From Chrysogorgia sp. JL179-B06 (taxonomy: Eukaryota; Cnidaria; Anthozoa; Scleralcyonacea; Chrysogorgiidae): DNA of 64,000 nt. Location of the stretch: contig JAYKKM010000495.1 of assembly GCA_035772405.1 (NCBI GenBank), positions 1,807,501-1,871,500 of the forward strand, read 5' to 3'. The notes under the pieces are model-generated. The model was not told where the DNA came from. It ran no database searches and was given only the letters and a program-made list of their open reading frames with translations. The position numbers were made by a program, and so were the translations under genes. Positions 1-10,300 of this stretch are shown in pieces (the stretch's first letter is position 1; each line of letters opens with the position of its first letter).

Positions 1-1085
1 CGACTCGCCCGCGGTATTTATTCCCTGACTGCTGATGGCGACCTGAGTCGCCCACGCCATGTGCTTGTCTTTTTCATGAATTTTGATTGGTTGTTGGGGG
101 GCATGTGATTTACATACGGGTACATTTGAAATCTATACAAAATGGCCGACATTTTTATTATTTTAAATCTCACTCTTTCTTGGACAGTTTTTGAGATGTT
201 TACATTTTAAAATACCAGTATAATGGCACGCAATAATAGCGGAACTTTAGCTGGTACTTTCCATGAGATCTTTGGGCATTCCAATACGGATAAAGGCGAT
301 TTCGAAGGATTTGTATTTCGATGAAAGTGAAGAGCAACGAAAGTGACGAATAGTCGGACATAAATTTTTGCATTCATGAACTTATAGTTGCAACAATTTC
401 TATAATATACATGGTACAGCAACAATACACACATCAATATGTAGATATTTTTATTCTCTACAAAAATGTAATAACACACAAGCCTCTAAAATGCGAGTAT
501 CACTGGGTAAAATGCTTGCGAATGCATGTGTGTCAATTTGTGGAGATTGTCAACAGGAAATCCAGCAGCAGGGGAATTGAAGATATAACAAATTCAGCAT
601 GAACCCTATCCCAAACAAAATTTAAACAATCTGCATGCCATTATTATCTGGCATAACTTAATAATCAGTTATCCATAATTCCAATCCATGTGAATAATGA
701 ATCCATCATTGCATGACTCAATCAATGTCACGCTATATAAACTGATAAACAACGATCATTGAATTTCTTGTAAGAACTATAACATCAATTATATAAATCG
801 GGAATGCGTGATTTTACAGTATTTTATCTAAATTATATCGGAGGCCAAAAGTGGCCTGCAGAAAATGAGGAAATACTCCGTATCGGAGGCCAAATGCCGA
901 TAATCGGCGGCCATGGCCTCGATGGCCTCGATGAAATTCAAGGGGGTATGGGCTACCTAAGCAGCCACACAATAGCTCCTAAAATTATTATATTTAATTA
1001 CATGTAGCAATGTCACTAAAATTACATTTGAACCTGTGACAAATTACTCTGTACTCAGCCTCATATCCAGGGTTATTTACTGATG
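1..1085. other. Gene-free AT-rich DNA
   Basis: I see no supported gene here. The only structure is a small cluster of GGAGGCCAAA and GGCCTCGATG-type short repeats around 838-935. Open frames are short and have no recognisable motif. Confidence 0.4.
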
Positions 1086-1089
1086 TTAA

Positions 1090-1820
1090 AGTGCCTATGA
1101 CATGAAAAAATCCAGTTTCCATACTGTCTTTCCTTTGAAAGTAGATTTTGAATAATGACGAAATCTGTTAAAAAAATTCTTTATCACTCACCGTTGTCTA
1201 GTTATAAGCATTTGAAATTTTAGCGTGATATTTTGTGAAGTGTTTACACGAAAACTACGAAACTTAGTAGCGTTTCAACTACCACAATATAATTTAGGTG
1301 ATAAACTACTTTTTGTGATCACCATGGTAATAAGCTAGGCTCCAGGCCCCTGAAAAGAGTAAATAAAAACTTGCTCTACTTTTAGTATGAGGCATTGTTT
1401 AGACAAACACTGTCATCTCTCATATTAAGGATGTCATGCCATATACATAACCAGAACAAAGTCAACAGCAAATATCCAGAAAACAAGAAAATTGCATTTT
1501 ATTAAATAAGGGTAAAAGGGTCTGGAACCTAGCATGTTTCCATGGTAACTATACAAACATCAGTGGTGAGTCGAGCACTTAAAGGACAACATTGCTACCA
1601 TGTTTCATCTTTGTGCAAGTCATACTTTATCAAATATCAACACGTTAATAATTCTCAGGTACACGTTGTGACGTCATCACGCTAAAATTTCAAATGCTTA
1701 TAACTAGACAACGGTGAATAATAAAAAAATTAAATTAAACAAATTTCATCATTATTCAAAACCTACTTTCGAAGGGAACAGATTATTGAATATCGATTTT
1801 TTCATTTCATACTAGGCACT
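1090..1820. mobile_element. Fold-back MITE, TTAA family, copy 1
   Basis: Long inverted arms face each other. The left end starts AGTGCCTATGACATGAAAAA and the right end is its near-complement, ending in GGCACT. The inner arms near 1190-1230 and 1675-1715 are also complementary. TTAA precedes the element at 1086-1089 and CTAA follows at 1821-1824, so the right target copy seems to have mutated. TTAA targets are typical of piggyBac and Kolobok elements. No transposase is present, so the element is non-autonomous. Confidence 0.7.
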
Positions 1821-2064
1821 CTAAACATGTGAAAAGGAAATTTGAAATTGCCCTAACATTGTCTTGTGTGTTTTGGTCAATGTAATATGCTAATTATGTA
1901 CCAAATTGTAACAACAACCAAATTGTGGTCACTTATAGACAGTATGTTTCTACAGGAAGGATATTAGCTAAAACCCTGCTCTCATCTATGCAATGCCAAT
2001 GGGAATTAACCAGTAAAGCAATTCTGCTGCAAATTTGAGTAATATTTGATTCAGACTGCATTAA

Positions 2065-2492
2065 AGTGTCCATGAAGTGAAAAAATCACTGGCATTTTTT
2101 GCTCTAACGAACAAAGTAGCACGGCAGGATCGTTCACTGAAAAGTTCAAGTGAATCTGCTGCAGAGTCTTCGAGCTATCAACTCTCAAAGTTTGTCCATT
2201 GGCATACAGTAGTTTAACGTTACAAAATAGGGAAAGACTGCGATTGAATATATGTGGTATATGACGTATGCAGGTGGATCATTAATGTTCAAATCCATTC
2301 TTCTTATGCATAGTAAGTACACCTGCATACGCCACAAGACAATAAACCGCGCGTTTCAGATTTCACCAAAAAGATTTAGCCATGCCAAACTTTGAGAGTT
2401 GATAGCTCGAAGACTATGCAGCAGATTCACTTGAAATGTTCAGCGTACGCACCTGCCGTCCGTTAAAGCGAATTTTTCACTTCATAGACACT
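2065..2492. mobile_element. Fold-back MITE, TTAA family, copy 2
   Basis: The ends are AGTGTCCATGAAGTGAAAAA and its inverted match ending GACACT, flanked by TTAA at 2061-2064 and 2493-2496. Inverted arms of roughly 110 bp include the stretch on the theme gagttgatagctcgaagact near 2380-2415 and its complement near 2165-2195. It shares its terminal motif with the elements at 1090 and 4899 but the interior differs. Confidence 0.75.
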
Positions 2493-2496
2493 TTAA

Positions 2497-3090
2497 AACA
2501 CTGGTGACCATGTTTCATTTCTTAACTATGTAATGAGTTCTTGATGCATGTAGCTGATTATATATTATTTTCTTTTTTTGAAGGAAGATGAATGTATTGA
2601 TGAATTGATAAAGACTTTTGAGCCAAGCAAATTGGAGCAGGTGAGCTGGCTTATGTATATCCCCTTTACATGGTGGCAGGGGTGAAATCGTTGTGAAAAT
2701 GAACTCACTGCTAATTGGGTGTTACTATATATTTAAAATTGTGTATGCATTGGCCAGCAATATTGTGTACCTTTCCTGAAAAATACACTCATGAGTAGAA
2801 CAAATGCAGCAAAGATCTCCAGGAGTTGGACTCGAGGTGAACATCTTGATGTATCAGTACATTGTTTAAGTTTTTATTTGTATTAAGTAACCTTATACAC
2901 TAAGTAACTATTGTATTCTATTTAATAATTATTTAATATAATTACAGTATAACTGTTATTATAATTTTAAAAGTGTTTAATAAATTAAATTAAATCCATA
3001 TTGACTCTTGTAGCTTTGATTTCATTTTCGGTGTGATTGTATGTTACTTTACCCCTGCATATAGTTATTTTTGTATTTCTCTAATTCAAG
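2497..3090. other. Gene-free AT-rich DNA
   Basis: AT-rich sequence without a convincing frame. A short stretch at 2580-2645 could encode a few acidic residues and is followed by GTGAGC, but this is too little to call an exon. Confidence 0.3.
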
Positions 3091-3094
3091 TTTT

Positions 3095-3435
3095 GGAGTC
3101 ATATTTTTGGAGTAGGTATCTACTCCAACAGGAGTTATTTTTACTCCAATTTTGGAGTCGCGATTACTCCGAAAATGGAGTTAAAATGTTGGAGTAAAAA
3201 TTAACTCCAAAAAAGGAGTCATTCTGTACCTTTTCTTTCTACTCCACTTTTGGAGTCAAATTGACTCCAATTTGGAGTAAAATTTACTCCTACAGGAGTT
3301 ATTTTAACTCCAATTTTGGAGTCGTGTTTACTCCAAAAATGGAGTTAAAATTTTGGAGTAAAACTAACTCCAAAAATGGAGTTATTCTGTACCTTTTTTT
3401 TCTACTCCACTTTTGGAGTCAAATTAACTCCTTGA
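3095..3435. repeat. Tandem satellite of about 165 bp units built from ggagt/actcc palindromes
   Basis: Two tandem copies, about 3095-3259 and 3260-3435, each end with the shared block attctgtaccttttytttctactccacttttggagtcaaatt. GGAGT and its complement ACTCC recur every 10-20 bp in alternating orientation, so the region can fold into many small hairpins. The open frame crossing it is a by-product of the repeat. The mobile family is not recognised. Confidence 0.7.
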
Positions 3436-3599
3436 AAATAACAGTGTAGTACTTCTATCAGACAATGTGTTGCCGAATCAGACCAATTGATGAACATAGA
3501 CTCTCCGAAAATATCGCGGTGAACAGTAAGCAAAAAAGAGGAAAGCTTCGTATAAAAATAAAAGTATCGGGAGAGAAAGATCAGGTTGGAGACTGAATG

Positions 3600-3770
3600 A
3601 CTTAATCTTCGCCAACAACTCATATCTGCGCAAATAGAAAGTCAAGCATTGCCCACAAACCAACGATGTGTCATTCCTTTGTGTGAACAAAATCCTTGTG
3701 GGAGATGTCTTGACTGCAGTCCAGGACATTTTATGCGTGATGAACACAAAGTTGGTTCATGCAGGAGGTA
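3600..3770 (+). pseudogene. Possible cysteine-rich exon remnant, perhaps KDZ-related
   Basis: The plus-strand frame around 3645-3770 contains a cysteine/histidine cluster of the form CVIPLCEQNPCGRCLDC followed by H and HKVGSC, then a stop. Cysteine clusters of this kind occur in front of KDZ transposases, and a KDZ-like exon lies 1.9 kb downstream on the same strand. I infer a link; the match is weak and no splice sites were confirmed. Confidence 0.25.
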
Positions 3771-3779
3771 GAACTCTTC

Positions 3780-4894
3780 ACTCACCTGAGATCTGGAAGG
3801 TATAGACAGTTATTTCTATGGTATTATAGTGGATATTTAATTATAAGAACCAGTTGTAACTGCAAATGTGTTCTTAGCTATAAATTAGATTTAACTAATT
3901 AATGTTTTAGGCCTGGTTCAAATACTGTGCTTTTCATGAGCCAAACATAATTTGTATTGCATTCAACTAATTTTAGTCAATGTTTCATTCAAATGGCCTG
4001 CTTCCCATGAGCCATATTTCAGGGCTGCTTACATGATACTGGAATGAGTTAACATGTTAATTATCTGAATAGGTACGACTCATGAAAAGCATGGTGTATG
4101 AACCTGGGCCTAAATATAAATTGCCAGTCACCACTGGTTCACTAATGAAATTCCTTCCAATATTATTAGGAGGACAGGTATTCACCTTATACATGTAAAG
4201 AGATGGCTATATGGCATACAATGCACAATGTTGATCATGCGATGTTATTAACATATATACGTTATTAACATATAACACATGCGATGTTATTGTAATTAAT
4301 GGAAATGGTATGTTGAAGTATTTGCATTTAGTTTTTTTATTAAACTTTGCCAAGTATAGAATAATAAATGGCAGGTTCACCACAACAATATACACCAATT
4401 ACTACAAACTTATAAAGTTTTGTAGTTACAATAGATTATTTGACAAAGAGGAATGTTTCAATTGTTGTAATGTTGCAATTTCTCACTATGACAAAATGGT
4501 AGGCCTCATATTCAATGTTCTTGCAGTACACTAACCTTTTATATTTTTATACAAACTCTATATACATTATACATGCAAGTTATTTATTGTAAATTATATA
4601 TTTTTTAGGCCAACAGAATACCGGTATTTTTTCAAATACTGGCATGGAGATGTGAATAATTCCAAAAATACCGGTATACCGACATTTCGGTATTTTGCTC
4701 GCCACACCTGATTGAAACGCTATTTCCAGTCAAAACCTGCCATTGGAAAATAATTCACAAATTTTAACATCTATAATCACGTTTAGAAACAAGTTATCAT
4801 TCATAGATGGATCAATCTTGTTACTTGAACGTACACTGTACCTTCAGCTGCCTAGTACACAAACGTCTGTTATTATATGAGCGATAATCGAGTG
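3780..4894. other. Gene-free AT-rich DNA
   Basis: No supported gene. The sequence is AT-rich with short direct repeats such as the two atgcgatgttatt copies at 4238-4290. A run of ccggtat-type microrepeats lies near 4619-4695. Confidence 0.3.
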
Positions 4895-4898
4895 TTAA

Positions 4899-5217
4899 AG
4901 TGCATATAACGTCTGTGGGGATTTAACATATATGTACTATCATTTTCCTGAGAAAAATTGTAATATATCTTGTCAGCTGAAAATTTCATCTTCATAGACT
5001 TTTTTGCTGTTAAAGTTGACGGAAATGATGTCATAGCGGGCATCTGTCTATATGAAAACCTCTTTACAGATTCCCGCTATGACGTCATTTCCGTCAACGT
5101 TAACAGCAAAAAAGTTTATGAAGATGAACTTTTCAGGTGACAAGATATATTATAATTTTTCTCAGGAGAATCGATAGATTATATAGATGTTAAATTCCCA
5201 CAGACGTTATATCCATT
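4899..5217. mobile_element. Fold-back MITE, TTAA family, copy 3
   Basis: Nearly the whole element is an inverted repeat: 4899-5050 pairs with 5072-5217 (terminal motif ATATAACGTCTGTGGG, inner motif cgctatgacgtcatttccg). TTAA lies directly outside both ends, at 4895-4898 and 5218-5221. It is non-autonomous and related at the tips to the elements at 1090 and 2065. Confidence 0.75.
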
Positions 5218-5647
5218 TTAAGCTTCGGATACACGGGCAATGGCGATAAAATGGTGATAAAATGGGATGCCTTCGCGAGGAGGAAATTACTATCGTGCTT
5301 TCCGACGGCAAAGTTTCCCGCCATTGTTGCCGAAAGTTGAAACCACCGAACTTTTGTTCGGCAACGATTGCCAAAGAGATTGGAGGCATCACTGGTCAAG
5401 TCAAGTGTGTCGTGTTCTTTTTTACTAGCCAAACAGTAGCGTTATGAAGAAGACAAGCTGAAGGGACTATTATAGGGTTTGTTTTAGTTTGACAAAACGT
5501 TTCATTTTTCCGTTTACGTTACATGATAGTATTCAACTTGATTTTTCTCGAGGTTCAGTTCCAGTGAGATTTTTAGAAAAAATATGGTAAAAATACCGAT
5601 ATTCGCAATACCAATTCTCTCTACAACAGCACATTATTAAATTAAAG

Positions 5648-5825
5648 TTTTGCTGCCATGAGCCAGAAGCTATGACATTGGTCAGAAATGGTCTGTGGCC
5701 TTCTTCCCCAAAGGAACCACAAGCAGCTTTTGAGAAGAAATTTATGGACCAAATAATGTATATCTTTCTTGAGTGCCATGTGTCAGGCAATGTAGTGGGC
5801 TATACCCACTCTTGCACAGGTGTAT
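5648..5825 (+). pseudogene. KDZ transposase-type exon (CxC2-like region), fragment
   Basis: The plus-strand frame reads CHEPEAMTLVRNGLWPSSP and continues to an LECHVS motif. This is the pattern of the CxC2-like cysteine-cluster region that precedes the transposase in Kyakuja-Dileera-Zisupton (KDZ) elements. The frame is bounded by an AG at 5645-5646 and a consensus donor GTAAGT at 5826-5831, so it looks like a real exon. No downstream transposase domain was found before the Polinton at 6596. The element is therefore a fragment, or the Polinton and the MITE landed inside it. Confidence 0.5.
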
Positions 5826-6096
5826 GTAAGTACTTTTATATTGACAAGCTGCTAGTATTTTAATTTATTTTATTTTTCTGTTTTATTTTTTGGCTCTACA
5901 TAAAACGCTAAATATTTGACTAAATTTTGTCGACTTTATTTGTCATTCCATTTCCACTACAAAAGCATTGTTTTTCAACAAAATCCTTTCTTCACTGGAA
6001 AGTGATTACTTTTGCTCAGAAGTGAATATTGAATAATTTTACAAGATAGAGCACAAAAAAACAATGTTCACTCTGCAGTATACATGTATACAGTAC

Positions 6097-6576
6097 CAGG
6101 GCCGGATTAACGTCGCGCGAGGCCCGTGGCAGATTTTCAGCGCGAGGCCCCCGTACCCCCCCCCCGTTATGAAAACCTAACTAATTGAATTCAAAGACAC
6201 AAAATTGTTAAATAATCGTTTTCAATTTTATCCGCAAATCATCGCAATTTCGATTGTGTCAACAAGTATAAACAGGATCATATAACAGCTCAGCGCAACT
6301 AGAGCTTACATGCATATTTTCCTGTGGCCTCGCGAATTTAGGGGCCTCGCGCATTTAGGGGCCTCGCGAATTTAGGGGCCTCGCCTCCTAGGCTTGGCCC
6401 TAAATGCGCGAGGCCCCTAAATTCGCGAGGCCCCTAAATTTGCGAGGCCCCTAAATGCGCGAGGCCCCTAAATGTGCGAGGCCCCTAAAATGTGCGAGGC
6501 CCAGTAAAGCACGAGGCCCCCAAAAGCGGAGGCCCGTGGCATATGCCGCATCTGCCACGTGGTTAATCCGGCCCTG
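6097..6576. mobile_element. hAT-type MITE with 8-bp target duplication
   Basis: The ends are CAGGGCCGGATTAA and its exact inverse. The 8-bp sequence TACAGTAC sits directly outside both ends, at 6089-6096 and 6577-6584. An 8-bp duplication and CAGGG termini fit the hAT superfamily. The interior (6329-6530) is a head-to-head array of a roughly 17-bp unit on the theme cgcgaatttaggggcct, in one orientation to about 6390 and inverted from about 6400, forming one large hairpin. No coding capacity. Confidence 0.85.
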
Positions 6577-6589
6577 TACAGTACTAATG

Positions 6590-6595
6590 TATATT
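6590..6595 (+). other. Target-site duplication of Polinton 1, left copy
   Basis: TATATT directly precedes the AGTAGTAGGG terminus; an identical copy follows the right terminus at 24938-24943. Six-base duplications are the hallmark of Polinton integration. Confidence 0.9.
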
Positions 6596-6862
6596 AGTAG
6601 TAGGGTTTGAGGGGTTTCAGCTCATTTCAAAAAAGTGAGCTGAAACCCGCACCTATCTCACCGAAATAGCTCGAAAAACATCACCCCAAAACGATAAACA
6701 AAACTATTTTAAGTCTTGTTCCCCACGTGTTCTAAAAAATTATTCACCTCCACTTTCCAAGATGACGTCACCACGTGTTCCAAAAATTATTTCCAAGATG
6801 GCGCCGTGTTTCAAAAGTCAAAAGCAAAACCATTTTGGTTTTGTTTTTTTTTTCTTAAGGAG
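6596..6862 (+). repeat. Left terminal inverted repeat of Polinton 1
   Basis: Positions 6596-6786 match the reverse complement of the right end exactly. The copies then diverge because the right one is expanded by minisatellite units, and similarity resumes at the inner oligo-T tract (6836-6860). A perfect 13-bp hairpin lies close to the tip: 6612-6624 pairs with 6636-6648. Two CACGTG boxes and two CCAAGATG boxes are present. Confidence 0.9.
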
Positions 6863-6869
6863 GGGATGT

Positions 6870-7274
6870 CTATGAGTTCACACCAAGCCAAGCGTCGACC
6901 ACCGGGAATACTATAGGTATGTACCTTGCGTGCAACTTGAGACTACCATTATCAATGGTTAGTCGTCCTCCGTTTAGAGAGCAACCTACGAACACTTCGA
7001 TGTGTTGTTTCACTTTCGATTTGAACTCGTCTGTGAATCTTTGTGGGAAGTGACTCATGACTATCGAGGCGGAGAAGATTTCGAGGAAACTGAAGGTGAT
7101 CTTATGCTCTAACGTTAGAACTTTGTTAACATGCCGCTTGGTGTGAGCCTCCATGGTAGGGATCTGTTTGGCTCGAGTGTGCTGAACGTCGAATGTGTCT
7201 AGCTTACCGCAGTGGCATTTTGAGATGGTTCCGTACACATGACTCGCTCTCTTACATGAAAAACACTTATTCAT
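6870..7274 (-). CDS. Uncharacterised 134-aa protein with N-terminal zinc-binding cysteines
   Basis: I do not recognise a family. The protein starts MNKCFSCKR and has a further CHCG near residue 20, so a small zinc-binding knuckle in the first 25 residues is plausible. The remainder is mixed alpha/beta with no membrane segment. The start at 7274 is supported by GATAAA directly abutting the ATG. The gene is the outermost on the left, lies against the inner edge of the terminal repeat and is transcribed towards it. It follows PolB by 35 bp on the same strand. It may be a regulator or DNA-binding protein, but that is inference only. Confidence 0.65.
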   Translation of the reverse strand: MNKCFSCKRASHVYGTISKCHCGKLDTFDVQHTRAKQIPTMEAHTKRHVNKVLTLEHKITFSFLEIFSASIVMSHFPQRFTDEFKSKVKQHIEVFVGCSLNGGRLTIDNGSLKLHARYIPIVFPVVDAWLGVNS

Positions 7275-7309
7275 TTTATCTCTACGCTTACTCCCTTGTC
7301 TACTTTAAG

Positions 7310-10300
7310 CTACTCTAACTCGATTCTAAAATGTCCCAAGGCCAGTGTGTTAATCCCATCCGGTAATATGTGACGCTTGTCATCGTCGGCACTTAGGGCT
7401 TTCTTGTTCACAGCCTCCGTGTAGATCTCATGTTTGTGAGATCTGAACACGTTCATAGTCTTGTAGATAGGTAGTCTACTGAAAAGACAGTCTCTGTAGT
7501 CTTTGAACACTATGTCTTTGTCAACCACGCCTTTTTTAACTCCTTTACATTTCTTCTGATCACCACGTAGTGTTAGGAGAGCATAGAGTTTGGCTCTTAG
7601 TCCAACGAACTCTAGCACCTGTTCGCCATGGTGTTCATCTTTCATTAACCCAACCACTTTCTTGTTGCGACCTATCGGAATACGACTCGGGTGGTTTTTT
7701 GTGTAACCAGACGTGTCGAACCTCTTTTCGACGTCGTCAGCGATGTCATCATAGAAATCCTCAGTGAAGATCTCGTACATGAGACTGTCCGTGTCTGTGA
7801 AGAGTAGAGTAGCCCTATCACCATACTTCGGTTTGATATAGTCGTAATGAAACTCGTACATGATAGTCTTACTAATATCTAAGATAGACATCCCGAGATA
7901 GACAGGCTTGTCAAATTTCACTTTAGTTCGTCTCATGTGGACGGCGACCAAGTTCTCATCGAAAATAGTTCTGTGATGGTAGTTAGGCTTGGCGACGAGC
8001 TTCCTCATCTTCTCCTCCGTGGTGACTAGCTGGATGTCGACCCTGTTTCTGATATTTTCCATGGTCTTACCAAACACACTGTTGTTCATGAGCTTGAAAA
8101 AGTCCTTCTCAAACTCATTCTTCGCCACTGTTCTAAGTCGTGTGTTGAGTTCGATATATGGTTTCATCCATGCGCTCTCGAAGAATGTAATCCCACGGTG
8201 GATCCTCGTGAGTTTCAACCCCAGTCTGAGATAGAGCTCGAGGTTTTTCTTATGGATCACGTAGTTAGTCTTGTTGTTCAAGTTCGGGATGAGTTTCTCT
8301 ATCCCGTTAACCATGACTCTCTCCGGTGCTAGCGGGTAGTCATTATGGAGGTCATGAAGTTCTTCTGGATATTCTAGATCTACTTCTAGAATGCATGGCA
8401 TGTCTCTCCAGTTCTCTAGCTGGTCTTCAGTCATCCACTTAAAACCGTGTGTGGGTAGCAGTTCACACATGGCTCCGCCGTAGAGATTGTTCGCGTCTAG
8501 GTACGGCAAAAACACGCTTGGTTTCGTAGGATCATATAGTGAGTCGTCAGTCCGTTCCGTGTGTGTATCGCTATTAAGATGATCCATATGTTTGTTGTTC
8601 GCAACAGCATGTCTCTTCGTGATAGTTGAGACGCCACCACGAATTCCATCCTCAACCATTAGAAGCATGTCTATATCGGTCAGTAGTTCTAACTCTTGTC
8701 CGGTGACTTTGAGTAGTGCATCCCAAGCTAGTCCAGGTGAGGTGAAGTAGAATGCTGGGTCGAGACTATAGTGAGTTTTACACGTCTTTCTGAAATTCTG
8801 AAAGACGTCTTCTAACAACATCACGTCTGTCTTGAGATACAGGTCGTGATACTCTCGCATGGTTTTCATGTCAAAATGTTTCCAAACCTTAGTGGCATGT
8901 CTGTAGTCATCTTCTGAGATCTTAGTGTTGTTCAGTTTGGACTCGAACTTCTCAATAGTTGGTAGCCATCTCTCGTCGAGAGATGACAACCCAGTCATGT
9001 GTTCGTATGGGTAGACACCCTTCCGAGAGACTAACTCGAAGTCATCTCCAAACACTGTCTTAGTCGAGATGAGGTCATCACTATCAAGGTTTTTTACTAG
9101 CTTATCCAAACTCGACGGCATGAATTTGAAGCTGTCGAGAAATCTGATTTCTCGCTTGATAGGCCTCTCCTCTCCGTCGTTGTCTGTCTCATAGTCCACG
9201 ACGATGTCCTTACTGAAGGAGATGTATTTCTCTTCGTTATTCGGAATACACCTGATGTCACCCTCTGTGACACTTAGGTTTTTCGCGAAGAGATGTGAGT
9301 CATAGCCAGACCCATTATGAAAAATAACTGGGATGAACTTCGGTAACTTATATTTCAAGTTACAACTACTATGAGCAGCTCCACGGTATTTGCCTGTGAG
9401 ATGACAGTGGTCTCTCACTTTTCGATCTGGTTTTCCCTTTTTGGTTTTTTGAGTCCAGTCTTTTTGACATAGCCAACACACATCACTACCATCATGGACT
9501 TTCTTGTCGTCCGATCTGAAGGTCATCTCCTTTGCTACTTTGAACTTCTCATAGATGTTCTTAACAGCTCTCTCCAACTCTATAACAAACTTTTCACCGA
9601 TGTTCTCGTCTTCGGTCTTTTTCGTGTAGAGGTAGGGCTCTTCGTAGTGAAGAGTGTCATCATAACACTTGAGGTGGAAGCAGAATCCGGATGGTGTGTG
9701 GTGTTGATATTGTGTTGTCGAGCTTTGTGTGTCGTCGTTAACACACCCATCGATGGGTTCAAGGAAACTCTCAAAGTCTGCGTAGATTGTGAATGGCACG
9801 TCTTGAGTTTTGTAGACGTTCTCAAATTTTATGGTGTCCCCCTCTTCTGGCATTTCAGTCTTGATGCTGTCTACGTTCGAACAACGCTCGATGTGTTTGG
9901 TTAGAACGTCCTGTGAGGTGAAGTTGTTGAGACATCGAAAACAGAAAAATGTTTTACACTTACGCTTACTTTTCGTGCTAGACAACAACCGACTCATGTT
10001 CTTAATCCATGCGTAGTGTGAGTTCACCTTTCCGTCTTCGTCCTCTTCCGTGATGAGCAGCAGATTGATAGTGTCTTTTGAGTCACCCCCGATGAGAAGT
10101 GGGTAAACACCCGTTTTCTCTTCGTAGGCAAACACGTTGATGTTGATCTTGTTATTTCTCGTGAATCTCTTGATCTCAGATAGTGGTGTTGGGAATGAGA
10201 TTCCAGTCCAGTTGAATTTCTCTGACTCTATCCTTAGGTTTTTGCTCAGTCTCTCGACATTTTTTTGTTCTAACGACCTAGCGGAGGTTATAGCCCACTT

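Noticed and set aside
9494..9904. Plus-strand 136-aa frame inside PolB
   Set aside because: It lies antisense within the polymerase gene; the minus-strand frame has all conserved motifs.
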